Source: Entonaema liquescens (Eukaryota > Ascomycota > Sordariomycetes > Xylariales > Xylariaceae). Taken from it: a DNA stretch of 64,000 nt. Shown here one piece after another: positions 45,348 to 56,698 of the stretch. Location: positions 2,790,001-2,854,000 of the forward strand of contig CADCSX010000006.1 in NCBI GenBank assembly GCA_902805475.1, read 5' to 3'. Below the pieces are notes generated by a model, which searched no databases, was not told where the DNA came from, and worked only from the letters and a program-made list of their open reading frames with translations. Numbering within the stretch: position 1 is the stretch's first letter; every line of letters begins with the position of its first letter. Position numbers and translations under genes: made by a program.

Positions 45348-48070
45348 ATGCCAAGTAGGACATCTACCACGGAGGACGATGCGTCTGATCAGATTGGTTA
45401 TGACACCCCGCGCTCTGGCATCGCTACGCCTCAGCCCGACCTTCATGATAAACGACTACCGGGTATCATGAGTTACTTTGGCCAGGTTCGTTCTACCCCT
45501 CTACCCTTTTCCCTTGGCCGCTCGTCTTCCTCCCGAACACAAGAGACTGAGTCGACCCACCCTTCATGTCCCCAGGAAGAGAAGGATGCGCGCACCGTAC
45601 CTGAACAACTGCCGAGCCCTGGATCGGATTTGAGCAGCAAGGACCTCACGCCTGACATTTCGCCTCTCCTTCCACATGAGAGGATCGAACCTCTGGCAAA
45701 AGTGCAGTCCTCGCAGCAATCAGCTTCCGATATTCATCCCTACCCTACGCCTCCCTGTTCACAGACCCCGTCGGAAAGGGGGGGCAAGTTGTCTGATGCG
45801 AGTGGCGATTCCGACGCGGCCGCTAGCGGCTCATCGAATCGTTCTTCACTGAACAACAAAAGCGCCACGGATCTCTCGCAGCTGAAAGTTCGGAGGGCCA
45901 CTTTGGCATCCCCTCTTACGAGTATTGTCACTACATCCAATGTTCATGCGAGTCACCTTTCTATCCCTAGCGACCGCACCTCTGAAACTACACCAAGTTC
46001 TCCCACGGATGCCCAACCCCCTGCAGGCGATGCTGGCAGTTTTTTCTCTAAGTCCGCTTCGGTTGATCGACTCAAGAAGCTAACTGATGGATCGAAAAAG
46101 AGCGGTCCCTCGACACCTACTAGAGCGCTCTCAGCTACCCATTCGACCCAGCGTGAGGAGAGATCACCCTCGAAGCATAGCGGAGATGGCTCGGATGCGG
46201 GTGGCAGGCAGACACCAATCTCTACCGCGAGTGGTGGCGCCGCAGCTCCACCGCAGAGGGGTAAGCTTACTATCAAGATTCTGGAGGCGAGGGGATTACG
46301 AAAAAGTCGCGACCCCTACGTCGTTGCCGTGTTCCAAAGGAGCGAGCTGATATCTCACGGACCGCGAACATTCGAGGACGAAGATGAGTCAGCACCTCAA
46401 CCGGTGGCAATGGGCGGTATTCCCATTCAGCGCCAAGGTAGTGACCCTGGACGTGCGATGGCAATTCCCATGCGCAGTCGCCAGAGCAGTAATACCAGTA
46501 TCTCAGATTATAATACCTTCCGCAATCGCCCGCGGCGATCGTTTACAAGTCCAAAGTGGGACGCAGAGGCAGTTTTGTGAGTATCGTAGATCAATCGGGT
46601 CCCTAGGGTACGCCGACTAACTTCAGTAGTGATGTTGTTGATTCAGACATGCTAGTGGATATCTCGATTTACGACCACAGCACGCAGGGGGAAGAGTTCC
46701 TCGGTCATGTTGACTTCCAAGCAGCTATTCCTGGAAAAGATGAACCTGTACGAGGCTGGTTCCCGTTAAGAGGAAATGCCGACACGACACCCGATAAGAC
46801 ACCCACCGGCGAGATTTTCGTCGAGGCCATCTACCAGAGAACGGAAAAGAAGCATTATGGACCGGACGATTTCCAAATTCTACGATTGATTGGGAAAGGT
46901 ACATTTGGCCAAGTTTACCAAGTGCGAAAGAAGGATACCGGCCGAATTTACGCCATGAAGGTCTTATCGAAAAAGGTCATCGTTCAGAAGAAAGAGGTGG
47001 CACATACAGTTGGAGAGCGGAATATTCTGGTTCGGACAGCCATGTCAGAGTCACCATTCATCGTAGGCTTGAAGTTTTCCTTCCAGACCCAGAATGATCT
47101 CTTCCTCGTCACAGATTATATGTCTGGCGGCGAGCTTTTCTGGCATCTTCAGAAGGAGGGGCGATTTGACGAGAAGCGAGCCAAATTCTACATTGCGGAA
47201 CTCATCCTCGCAATCCAGCATCTCCATAATAACGACATCGTTTACCGAGATTTAAAGCCCGAGAATATTCTACTCGATGCGAATGGACACATAGCCTTAT
47301 GCGATTTTGGTTTGTCCAAAGCCAACCTAACTCAAAACGATACTACCAACACATTTTGTGGAACTACCGAGTATCTAGCCCCGGAGGTCTTGCTCGATGA
47401 AGCTGGATACACGAAGATGGTAGATTTTTGGTCCCTTGGCGTGCTCGTGTTTGAGATGTGCTGTGGATGGAGTCCCTTCTACGCCGAAGATACGCAGCAG
47501 ATGTACAAGAACATTGCGTTTGGCAAAGTACGATTTCCGCGAGACACGCTTTCTCAGGAAGGCAGAAACTTTGTCAAGGGCTTGCTTAACAGGAACCCGA
47601 AACATCGACTGGGTGCCATTGATGACGCCGAAGAATTGAAGCGTCATCCGTTCTTTGCCGATGTGGACTGGGATATCTTGGCCAAGAAACTCATAACCCC
47701 GCCTTTCAAGCCTAAGTTGAAGTCTGAGACAGACGTGTCTTACTTTGACCCGGAGTTCACAAATGCTCTAAACACTAACGGATCGTTGAACGAACGTGCA
47801 CAGCAGCTAGCCACAGGCTTTGCCACATCGACTCCCCTTTCTCCAACCACACAAGCGAATTTCCAAGGCTTTACGTTTGTCGACGAAAGCTCACTAGATG
47901 ATCACATGAAAGGGCGATATGTTGATGAGGACATGGATGACGTAGATCGTCGAGATAACGACTGGGACGACCTTGACGACATTGACCTCCGAAAATCAAA
48001 TAGGATGAGTGGGATCGTAAAAACGGGCAATAACGATGAGCCGTTTGGTGAATCCCACTTTGACATATGA
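45348..48070 (+). CDS. SCH9: AGC-family protein kinase Sch9 (C2 domain plus kinase)
   Basis: Two exons (45348-46576 and 46630-48070) encode about 889 residues. A Ser/Thr/Pro-rich N-terminus (to ~300) leads to a C2-type domain starting GKLTIKILEARGLRKSRDPY and resuming after the intron with DVVDSDMLVDISIYD and EEFLGHVDF. The kinase domain runs from about 491: GKGTFGQVY, Lys520 in YAMKV, YRDLKPEN (Asp617), DFG (635), activation-loop threonine in TFCGTTEYLAPE (651). The AGC tail has a turn motif TPLSPT (about 811-816) and a hydrophobic motif FQGFTFV with Thr825. C2 plus AGC kinase is the Sch9/Sck1 layout, a TORC1-regulated nutrient and stress kinase. The second exon may start at a tandem CAG-TAG acceptor, adding or dropping one serine. 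The kinase domain itself has no introns. Confidence 0.95.
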
Positions 48071-50941
48071 CACGAAAATTTCTTTTTCTTTTTCTAGCTG
48101 GACTCTTACAACACGAGGATGACCACACCCGCTCGTTCTCAGCATTTACAGCGGTTTCGTCTATTACTCTTAAAAATTCTCACCATGGCATCATGCATAG
48201 GGCGGCATTCTGCATGAGGTGGCGGTTGGCAGAGGTTACTTAGTCACTATGGAGTGGTAGGGCGTTTGGCATTTGCAAATAGTCTGGAATCATGGCACAT
48301 ACGTACACGAATTCGCGGGATGTTTTCGGAAATACCTATCTAAAATAACCCATTCAGGTCACGAGGGACCGGTACAGATCAGTTTGATCCTACTCCTTTG
48401 TCACTTCAGTTTGGAATTTCTGCGGGCTTGGATGCCGGCTATAGGGTTGATAAGGATGCGTTTGCGATGGTTTGAACTACTCGGCGCTTATGCCAAGTAT
48501 TCTCATTACGATCTCGAACAAAAAGGAATTGGTAGTTTTTGCTTGGTTGCTCGGTATGACAGGTGGCTACTAGTATGCTAACAATGCTTTCGCCGAAGCG
48601 AGCGAGCGATGTGATGTGGGCGTTTGATTTAAGCTGAGCTTTCTTGCGGCCATCTCTTGGCTCGCTTGAGTTCTTGCTGCTTGCTGCCCCGTGTGGGCTC
48701 TAATGATGAGCTCGAGGCATGTAAGCAGGGCTGACATGCAGATAACGCACACGAGTACATAGTGTACTAATTTGAAAGGCTTCCTCCCAATAAGGAGAGA
48801 TCAAAAGTCAAATAAAACTACTTAGGTTGCTTATAATACTTAATGCAAATTGCGACGTGAATTCCCCATTATCATTGGTTAACGCCAAGTACCACACGTC
48901 TGGATATACGTAGCAATGCTGAGAGAGAATGCTTTATTTCGCCGGACCCTACCCAAGCCGTTACATTGGGACACGTCTAAGATTATAAACCGTGTAACTT
49001 TGTGTAGGACGAGTCTGACAAACATCCATCGAATCCCCATGCTCCCCCCTTTTTATTTTTCCTTATGCAGTCATGATTCCGTCCACCCTCTCCCTGACAA
49101 GAAGATATTGACTTGATTCTGCACGATTACATTAAAGACGCGCTTTTAGTAAAGTACAAGCGTACGAACCAGCGGTGTTTAAGCCAAGGTCAAGTCAAGC
49201 TCTGTGTTATGTTACACATCACTATATGTACCAGGAAGGGAAGCGCCTCCAGGGGAAACACAACGCGGGATGGTACGACTTTTTTTTTTTTTTTTTTTTG
49301 GTCTTCTCGCAAGGGAGGAGGGGAGGGGAGGGGAGGGCAAGGTAGGGTAGGGTAGTATATAAGACGATTATGATGTCTGCGCAATACCGATCCCTCGGCG
49401 GTGACAGCTATGCGAGGAGGGTTTGGCAGAAGCTGTCATTATGAAGTAAGGGGATGGGATTTTCATCTCGTGTTGTGAGCTTGGGATCCGGGTAGGCGGA
49501 AGAGCGGAAAGGGGGAGCCGCACGGGATATGTCGAATAGGAGACGAGGGTATATATCCACGGACAAGGCGCTAGAGAATGTTTCACGCACCACACGACTT
49601 ACCTACCTACCCATAGGTCCCCGGAGAATTCGGGATGCCGTCCGGTGTCCTGTCGATAGAGCCGGATACCGCTGGATGGGTTCCATGGTACCTGTTATGG
49701 GGTCGGTGACGACCGGCGAGTTTTCTGTGTGTTGTACGTTTGCTTTATTTTTCCGGGGAGAGGCATTTCTTGCTCGACTCTGTTTTGTTCTCTTCCTTTT
49801 TGCCTCCCTCCTCCGCTGCGGAAGCAGCTAGAGGATTTGCGCTGCATGCTGGGGAACGAACGTCCATCCCTAAGGGCGGTTCCGTCCCAACTCAGCCCGG
49901 CGATCAGAGGTGATCCCGGGTTGGCGGTGTTACGTGCTGGATGATCGACGATGTGCAGATATCATGTGAATGTCCTCATATAAGAGAATCCGACGTTACT
50001 GTCACTGTCCCATCTACTTGGTTGGGGCGCTTGGCCGATGTGACGACATAGGGTACCAGCCGAGAAAAGAGTTGCTCTACAAATATATCTCATGAGATAT
50101 GACGAATCGATAGATCAACCGATTTCTGCTTGGTCTTGTTCTAGCTAGACCGGATAAGTAAGTCGATACATCAGATACGTCCGTAGCCGTAGTCTATAAG
50201 CAAGGATCTACCGGTCAAGTGCGCTATCCGCCCGGCCGTCAACCGGCGGGATATCCTGGGGGCGGACGGAGCATAGTCCGGAGACTAAGTAGACGGGCGT
50301 GTCTCTAAAATACGGCAATATGTGATAGATCGATACGGGACTTCGATACTATAACACCGACATAGGAGGACACTTATGAGATTACCAAGGTAGTCTTGGA
50401 TAACTACCTAAGTAGTGAGGACTAAGCGTAGAACATGGGAGATTGCGTTTATGTGATGAAGTGTTTTTCGAAATCGTCTCTGTCGACCCTCAAGAGCCTC
50501 ACTATATGTCAACTATAACGCCTGTAGAACAGCAAACTAAGAGTCTGGTTTTAGTAGGGGCATATAAACACGACATAATTTAGAGCAGGTGGAGATGACA
50601 GGAGTCTACTCATCTAACAGATCGAGACGGACATAAAACCTACACAGCGGACATGACAATCTGAACGTATACGACTCTACTGAGGAGAGAATAATAAGTG
50701 TAAGCTCTTCGTTGATGAAGGATCTATTTGTGATTTGGCACCAGCGATCCTAGGAATAAATGTACATGGGACGTTAGGGATTTCTCCTCTCCACCACCTC
50801 TTAGACGACTGGCATAACACCGGGGCTATGTGTATATGCTGTGCCTCGTTCTCGCTCTCTCATGCTTGGATAACCTTTTCCTCCTCGGCTCAGCCTCTCC
50901 TCTCTAATACGTTAGGTGAATTAAGTCTCTCGGTACGATAT
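48071..50941. other. intergenic between convergent genes
   Basis: About 2.9 kb follows sch9 and ends at the stop of the ATP synthase gene. Short frames (for example 48273-48581) show no motif or splice support. It contains 20 T at 49280-49299 next to a G-rich tract, listed separately. The stretch 50000-50700 has no long frame and no recognisable repeat. Confidence 0.5.
49313..49355 (+). repeat. G-rich tandem tract, quadruplex-prone
   Basis: Successive GGGAGGA/GGGGA units followed by GGGTA units give at least six runs of three or more G within 43 bp, directly after a 20-T run. The pattern fits a potential G-quadruplex on the plus strand. Confidence 0.7.
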
Positions 50942-51794
50942 CTAATGATGAGCAGCAGCGCCCTCCTCTTCTTCCTCGTCGACTAACCAGTCTTCGACGA
51001 CGGCGGGTGTCGACGAGTTGGCAGAAGCGCCCTCGTTACCTTCAACCTCAACAGCCATGCTCTCGTACTCCTTCAGGCTGCTGGCTAGGTCTGTCTCCTC
51101 GGGGGACTTGGGGGTCTTGGGTAGTGCAAAGGTTTGGACCTGGCCAACAGAGTCGGAGTCCTTGACAGGCGGGGCCTTGTAGGCCTTGAGCTCCTTGAGG
51201 TAGAGCTCCTGTACGAAGTCGGCTGTGGGTTCATGTCAGTATATGCTCTTTTTTTTTTTTGTCTAATATAGATACGTAGAAGATTCGAGAATTGGTAGAT
51301 GGTGTGTATGTCGAGCTGCGATGGGGAAGATTTGTATGTATGAGATAGCCTTTAGCTTTCTTTATGAGTCTCTCAGATGTTGCGATTATTTTCTTGATTG
51401 GCAAGAGAGTGCAAGCTGCTCGACCAGATAATATCTCATCTTGCCATACGTCTCCAATATTTCCTTTTCCGGTTCCGGCCGCATCCTAGCAGCATAGCGC
51501 ACCTCTCCAATTGTTCTCTAGAATCCACTTGGTATACGATAAATGAAGGTTCGAGTCTTACCTCGTCGCGAAACAGTAGGTGCGATGAAGCCTCTGACGG
51601 CGTTTACCCTCGCCACGCGGGTGATAGCCGAAGCGGCCGACCGAGCAGTCTGAGCGTTAAAAAAAAAATATCAAGTTAGTGGAAATAGCTCCTCAATGAC
51701 GACACCTTTCTGAGAACTAAAAGAGTTGAAAAAAAAAAAGAAAAGAAATATGTGTAGAATGGAGACTTACCGAAGCTCTTAGTTGTACGAGCAT
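50942..51794 (-). CDS. ATP14: mitochondrial F1Fo-ATP synthase subunit H
   Basis: Three exons (51794-51771, 51649-51562 and 51222-50942) encode 130 residues. The first two give an Arg/Ser/Ala-rich mitochondrial presequence (MLVQLRAS, TARSAASAITRVARVNAVRG, FIAPTVSRR). The third begins ADFVQELYLKELKAYKAPPV, the signature of fungal subunit h/Atp14, continues with VQTFALPKTPKSPEE and ends in an acidic stretch (EDWLVDEEEEEGAAAHH). Subunit h is part of the peripheral stalk that holds the F1 head against Fo during ATP synthesis in the inner membrane. The intron between exons 2 and 3 (339 nt) is long for this window and includes a T-run. All junctions are GT-AG and the joined length matches the family. 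Confidence 0.93.
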
Positions 51795-51979
51795 GATGTC
51801 CGTCTGTTATGTGGATTGCTCAATTGACGATATGTGAGTGGTGGTATGATGGTGGTGTAGAAACGGGAAGACGGGGAATCGTGGAGAGTTGCGATTGAGG
51901 TTTTTCCTTCGCCGCTGCATTTCTTCGTCCTTCAATTCTTAGCGCCGAAGTGGCTGAAGGTGGAGTATCAGAGCTTCCG

Positions 51980-51995
51980 ATTGGTCAATCACGTG
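51980..51995 (-). promoter_or_regulatory. CCAAT box with ATCACGTGAT palindrome upstream of ATP14
   Basis: On the minus strand a CCAAT box (51984-51980) lies next to the full palindrome ATCACGTGAT (51988-51997 on the plus strand, CACGTG core 51990-51995), about 190 bp before the ATP14 ATG. CCAAT is the HAP-complex site that drives nuclear genes for respiration. CACGTG is an E-box bound by bHLH factors. The motifs are read directly; the regulators are inferred. Confidence 0.5.
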
Positions 51996-51997
51996 AT

Positions 51998-52481
51998 GCA
52001 CTTTATCGACCTTGGTACCCTGATAGGTACCCTGATACCTTGATATCCTGATACCCCACCATGACTTAACCGCTGACATAACAACTTTACAACTTTACAA
52101 TAGTTAATTAACTAATTAATTAATTAATTAGTTTTTTAACAGTGGTTATAATTTTTCTTTTATTTAATAATTCGCTATCTTTATTTTAAATATTAAGAAA
52201 TTCGCATCTTAATTATTTATATGTAAAAATATAGCAAAGTACCATTTAGATCATATTAAATAACATAAAATCATATCAATCCACTGCTCTCCATCATCCA
52301 ATCATAAAATAAGTCAACAACTACAGATTAGTTGCTAATTAGTTGCTAATAGTTATCGCTATTATACCATATCCTAACTCTCATACTTCCGCCATCCCTT
52401 ATTAGAGCGCTAGAAATAAAATACTCAAGCATATAAACAATTCTCAACAACCCCTTCCCAGCCCATCTTAGAGACTAGTCA
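51998..52481. other. AT-rich intergenic block
   Basis: Starts with short iterations of GGTACCCTGATA (about 52014-52050) and an ACAACTTT duplication, then an AT-rich stretch with TTAATTAA repeats around 52100-52135 and TAGTTGCTAAT repeats near 52328-52350. No coding potential. Its origin is unclear; it lacks visible inverted ends. Confidence 0.5.
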
Positions 52482-53946
52482 TCAATTCTTCTGCTGATAG
52501 CCTCCGCGACGGCGGCGTCGCCACTCACCCCATACAGATACAAATGTGTACGCGATGACCGCGACAACAGCAAAGACGATGTACACTATTATAAATTTCG
52601 TAGGCGAGTTTGCAAGTTTCAGACCTAGCCCACCGTTTACGATGCCCACTACCATTAAGGCGCGGCCGTACCACATGTGGGCGTGGGACACGATACCGCG
52701 GGACTGATGTCTTCTGTAGTGTCTATGGTGAAGCCAGCCCAGGACAGGTTGGAGCCCCATAAGGCTGACTACAACCGTGCCGAGGAGTGTATGGGTTGAG
52801 TGGAAATCCTGGTAGGAGCGTTAGTTATGGTAAACTTCGGTTTGTTCGAGTAGGTTAGCTATATAGGATGTGTAACGGGCCACACTTACAAGATCAATTC
52901 GCTGCAATGCGACAAGCCCCAGGCCGAAGCCAGCCCACATGAGGACGAAAGCGAAGCCCTGACACGAGGCGTGCAACACCCACTTGCCGAGTAGGGGCAT
53001 GAGCGCCGAACCCGCCGGGTACAACAGAATCATGACGACGCCCATTATCGCGCCGTGGCTCGTGATCAGGATCTGCGGGTCGGCGTATCCGCGGCCGGCG
53101 CCGCGGTTATTGTTGTCGAACTGCCTTGCATTCAAGAATGGGTTCTCGTCGTCTGTTACGGTAGCCTCCGTTAGGTCGAATGCCCACGAATCGTGCCCGT
53201 CGTGGTACCGGATCTGGGCATCTGGGTCTGCGCTGTTCACAGCGTCACCCAGCTTCCACGCCGCGATCCAAGGTGTCCCCTGGGCGTCGAAGTTCATGTT
53301 GCCCCCGGGCCATGTGCCGCAGTTACCGCATCGGAGATTGGCTACCATCGTCTGCCCATTGTTCAAGAGGCCGCTGCCCTCGAGGAGCTCCAGCTGTATA
53401 ATTGAGTTGTAGCGTGGCACTAGATGGGATACTCGTTAGAATTGACTCTATTAGGGGGCAACAACGTCTTGAGAGCATTATATTCTAGCTAGCTAGATCA
53501 ACATGCTCCAGCTAATTCACGGGACGGCCCGGAAAGGGGTACAAGAAAGAGAAAACGTAACGCCCGGTTTTACTTACTGGTATGCCCAGTTCCACTACGT
53601 GCTGATACCGTCACATTGCCGTTGCCATCTTGATACATGATATAGATGCTCGAATCTTTCATGACCTCTCCTGTGCCGAAGGCCACCCATGAGTACGATA
53701 TCGGCGCCCGTAGCTGTAGATATATATTGCCGCCGTCTCTGGCAGCAGATACCTCTGGCACTGCGACTTGGTAGCATACTTGGCTAATTGGGCAGTATTG
53801 AACCGGTTCGGAAGATGCGATGGCGGCGCATACGGCCGTATCTAGGTAAAGAAACATGTCAGTGGCTACATCGTTTCCTATATGTTCGTCGTCAACTTAC
53901 ACAACGCCGAGACGATAAGCCATATTCTCGCCATCCCGAAAACCAT
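52482..53946 (-). CDS. secreted-pathway DOMON (CDH-type cytochrome) - cytochrome b561 membrane protein
   Basis: Four exons (53946-53901, 53841-53578, 53419-52890 and 52808-52482) encode 388 residues. A signal peptide (MARIWLIVSALYTAVCAAIA) is followed by a DOMON/CDH-cytochrome-type domain (VQYCPISQVCYQVAVPEV, SYSWVAFGTGEVMKDSSIYI, NLRCGNCGTWPGGNMNF). A b561 core then has the expected histidines in successive helices: ITSHGAIMGVVMILLYPAG, VLHASCQGFAFVLMWAG, STHTLLGTVVVSLMG and VSHAHMWYGRALMVVGI. A last helix (KFIIVYIVFAVVAVIAYTFV) precedes a basic tail. Such proteins move electrons across the plasma membrane, often taken as ferric-chelate or extracellular redox enzymes. The third splice restores DFHSTHTLL, which contains a haem histidine. 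No reductase or transporter partner is adjacent. Confidence 0.92.
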
Positions 53947-56698
53947 ACTCTATGTACAGTAGTGGTAATTGGTATATACCTATTCTTTAATTTAGTCTCG
54001 CTCTAAATTCATTCGTCCCAGGGATAGAGGTATAGATACACGGATTTCACTCTTACCTCCAGGGTTTGTGTCGATTTACTTCTAAGTTTTGGTATTGAAC
54101 GATATGTCCAGCGACGCCCGTCCTCCCGTCCTCCCTTTTAAATGCCCTCGGACATGCAAAATGATGTAATCTGCTTGTGCGCTGACTATGCGGCCCTCGG
54201 CGTCGATTCGTTATCGTATTTTAACGTTCGAAGGCGTGCTTTGCTGAAGTTAAATTTCGCCGGGTCCTCGAGACTACCTAAGATATATGTATGTACTCCT
54301 AATACGAATAGAAGAGGAAGAAGTAGAAGATTTGAGGCGAGTGTTCCGAGAGAAATATATGTGTGTATATACCCAATATGCTACAGGGATGAGGATAGAT
54401 ATAGGTAGGTAGTTAGTTCTTGAGTTTCTTGATATATGCAAATCATGTCCAGGAAGGAAGATGCTAGGTAAGGGAGATGCAAATCATGGTATTGCTTTCC
54501 ATGTACATCAACGCCGTACACGGATCTTGGACCTACCTTCCAAGCTCACCTAGCTAACCTTACTGTATCATGGATACGTATATGTCTGCACATCACCCTT
54601 GGCGGCTTCAAAGTTGGTATAGTCGTGATTCAGACGCCGTGAGACTTCTTGACGTTTTCTGTATCATCTTGGGCTATAAGTCCAAAGCCTCCATGTTTAC
54701 GTATGCGATCCCAGAGCTTTCATAATCTTGTTTCGTCCTAAACGGAAACGGTAGAGGCTATGCACGCATCCATGCTAGGCCTGACGACCCATTATATCAC
54801 TTTGTTTTATCTCATATATAGGTTAACTAGATAATAGGTTTGGCCCTTACCCAAAGATGTTGTTTATTCGGAGGATACTGTTGTCTTTGACGATAGTCTC
54901 CTCACTTATCCCCGGGATCTAGCAAACCCGATGCTTGGTGACTTGGTTGGAAGGCGGTGCAACTTGGCGTTGATGCGATGCTATACGTAGCTTCCGTTTA
55001 AGTAAAGTAGAGTTTCCGGCATATGGGAGACTGGATGTAACCCAACACTACCGTTATTAGAATCGCGGCCGTGATGATTCGTCAACCATCTCGGATAACG
55101 TCGAATCATGCGGAGAGGTGGGGGAGGAGTTTTCAGGGGTACCCAGCTCTGGGGAACGTAAGCAGCTTGATTTACATTCGATTTATACTTGGCTTTATAT
55201 CTGGCTTGGAAACTTACTATCACTTTTAGTTTCAGTAGTTCTTAGTTCCAGTAGTGATGCGCACAGCCTTTTTAGTATCGTGCTCAACCGCGGTGTCGAA
55301 AGGGGATGATGCATCTGTAGATCTTGTTCTTGCTCTGAGGGGGAAGGCTGACTACTTCCTTAATAATTACCATTGATAAATGATCTCTCCGTCATTTGGC
55401 TATAGTCACCAACCCCTTTGCAGTCATCTATATGTAGAAATTTATCTTGTGCTGTATAATCATGTATAACGACGTGCTAACATTCGAACAGGGAAACATG
55501 CTCGATTAAATGGCCGGCGCATGTGCATCATTAAACTCTAATTTACATTCGACGGTGCTCAGCCCAAACGATGGTTGATCTGGATGATGCGAGATATTAC
55601 TCTATATGACTACGTACAAGAGGAAAATAGTTCCTTCATGTTAACAAGAAATCTATGCGGTCTGGACCTAAGAAGCTAATAACAAAACTCTATCTGCCAG
55701 GGACGTCCCAAGCAGAGTTACTAGTGGTCCTCCCGTCTACAGATCCTATCCATGGACGCGGTATTGTACGGGTCAGATCTCGTTTGTTTAAGTAGGGCAA
55801 ACTAGTGGCCTGTTCATGCTCAACTAGATGTCTTACACCCTATTTGCTTACTTTCTACACGATGTGAACTTACAACGATATATATGGCTTAACAGATGTA
55901 CCGTCTAACTAACATTCATTGACGAGACAGAGAGAGCGTGGTGCTATTAACACGGGCGGGCGAATATATTATATTATCATACTGGCCGTATATAAGGGCA
56001 TACTCTGCAAATTAACCTCAATTATACTTGAGAGGTTTGTTTATTTTAGGAACCGTAGCTGCATCAGATATACTTGAAGGCTCGTAGAGTTATCATATTC
56101 TAATTTTTATCTGTCTTCTGCAATACTCACCCTCACCTAGACCATGGTAATAAAGAATATTAATTGCTATGATCATGGGTATTGTATATGTAAACCGAGT
56201 TGTTCAAAATTCGATATGTGCTTAAAAGATACTAAGTTGGATTAACTCGCTGCATATTATAGCGGTGTGATATTCGGGGCTATGCGCTGGCGTGTCTCTC
56301 GAATCAGTTCAACGCTTCCGGTAACTCACTAGCCTAGAGTAGATGGCGTTAGTACTATGTAAACAGTAAACTATCGGTATGATGTTGATAGCTCGTAACA
56401 TCTTCGCCCTGTGGCAGTGTCTTCGTCAGTTGTAATATCACGTAGACCCTGTCACGCATGGTAAGCAGGCAAGGATCAATTACAGTTCGTCTAACTTGAG
56501 GCCTCCTGAACGCCATTCCCAATTCGAATTCAACGACCACTTCTTTCTAGAACTGTGATGCTAAGCCCGCTTTCAAAATTCAAATCTTCTGCTCACCGGC
56601 TAGTTATACCGCTAATAAACTGGCTCTAAAATCGCAATCTGTTTCATAACGCCCCCTGTTCTGTCCACGCTTGATGCTATGAGCCTTGCTGATAATGT
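53947..56698. other. intergenic, no supported gene
   Basis: About 2.75 kb between the start of the b561 gene and the stop of the S6K-like kinase. Frames such as 54142-54408 and 55118-55309 are short with no motif. The DNA is AT-leaning without obvious repeats. No RNA gene was recognised. Confidence 0.5.

Noticed and set aside
48273..48581. 102-residue frame after sch9
   Set aside because: No start context, motif or splice support; it lies in the expected 3' flank of sch9.
52090..52450. Second RIP-mutated transposon
   Set aside because: The block is AT-rich but I could not find inverted ends, and its C are not confined to CpG, so evidence is insufficient.
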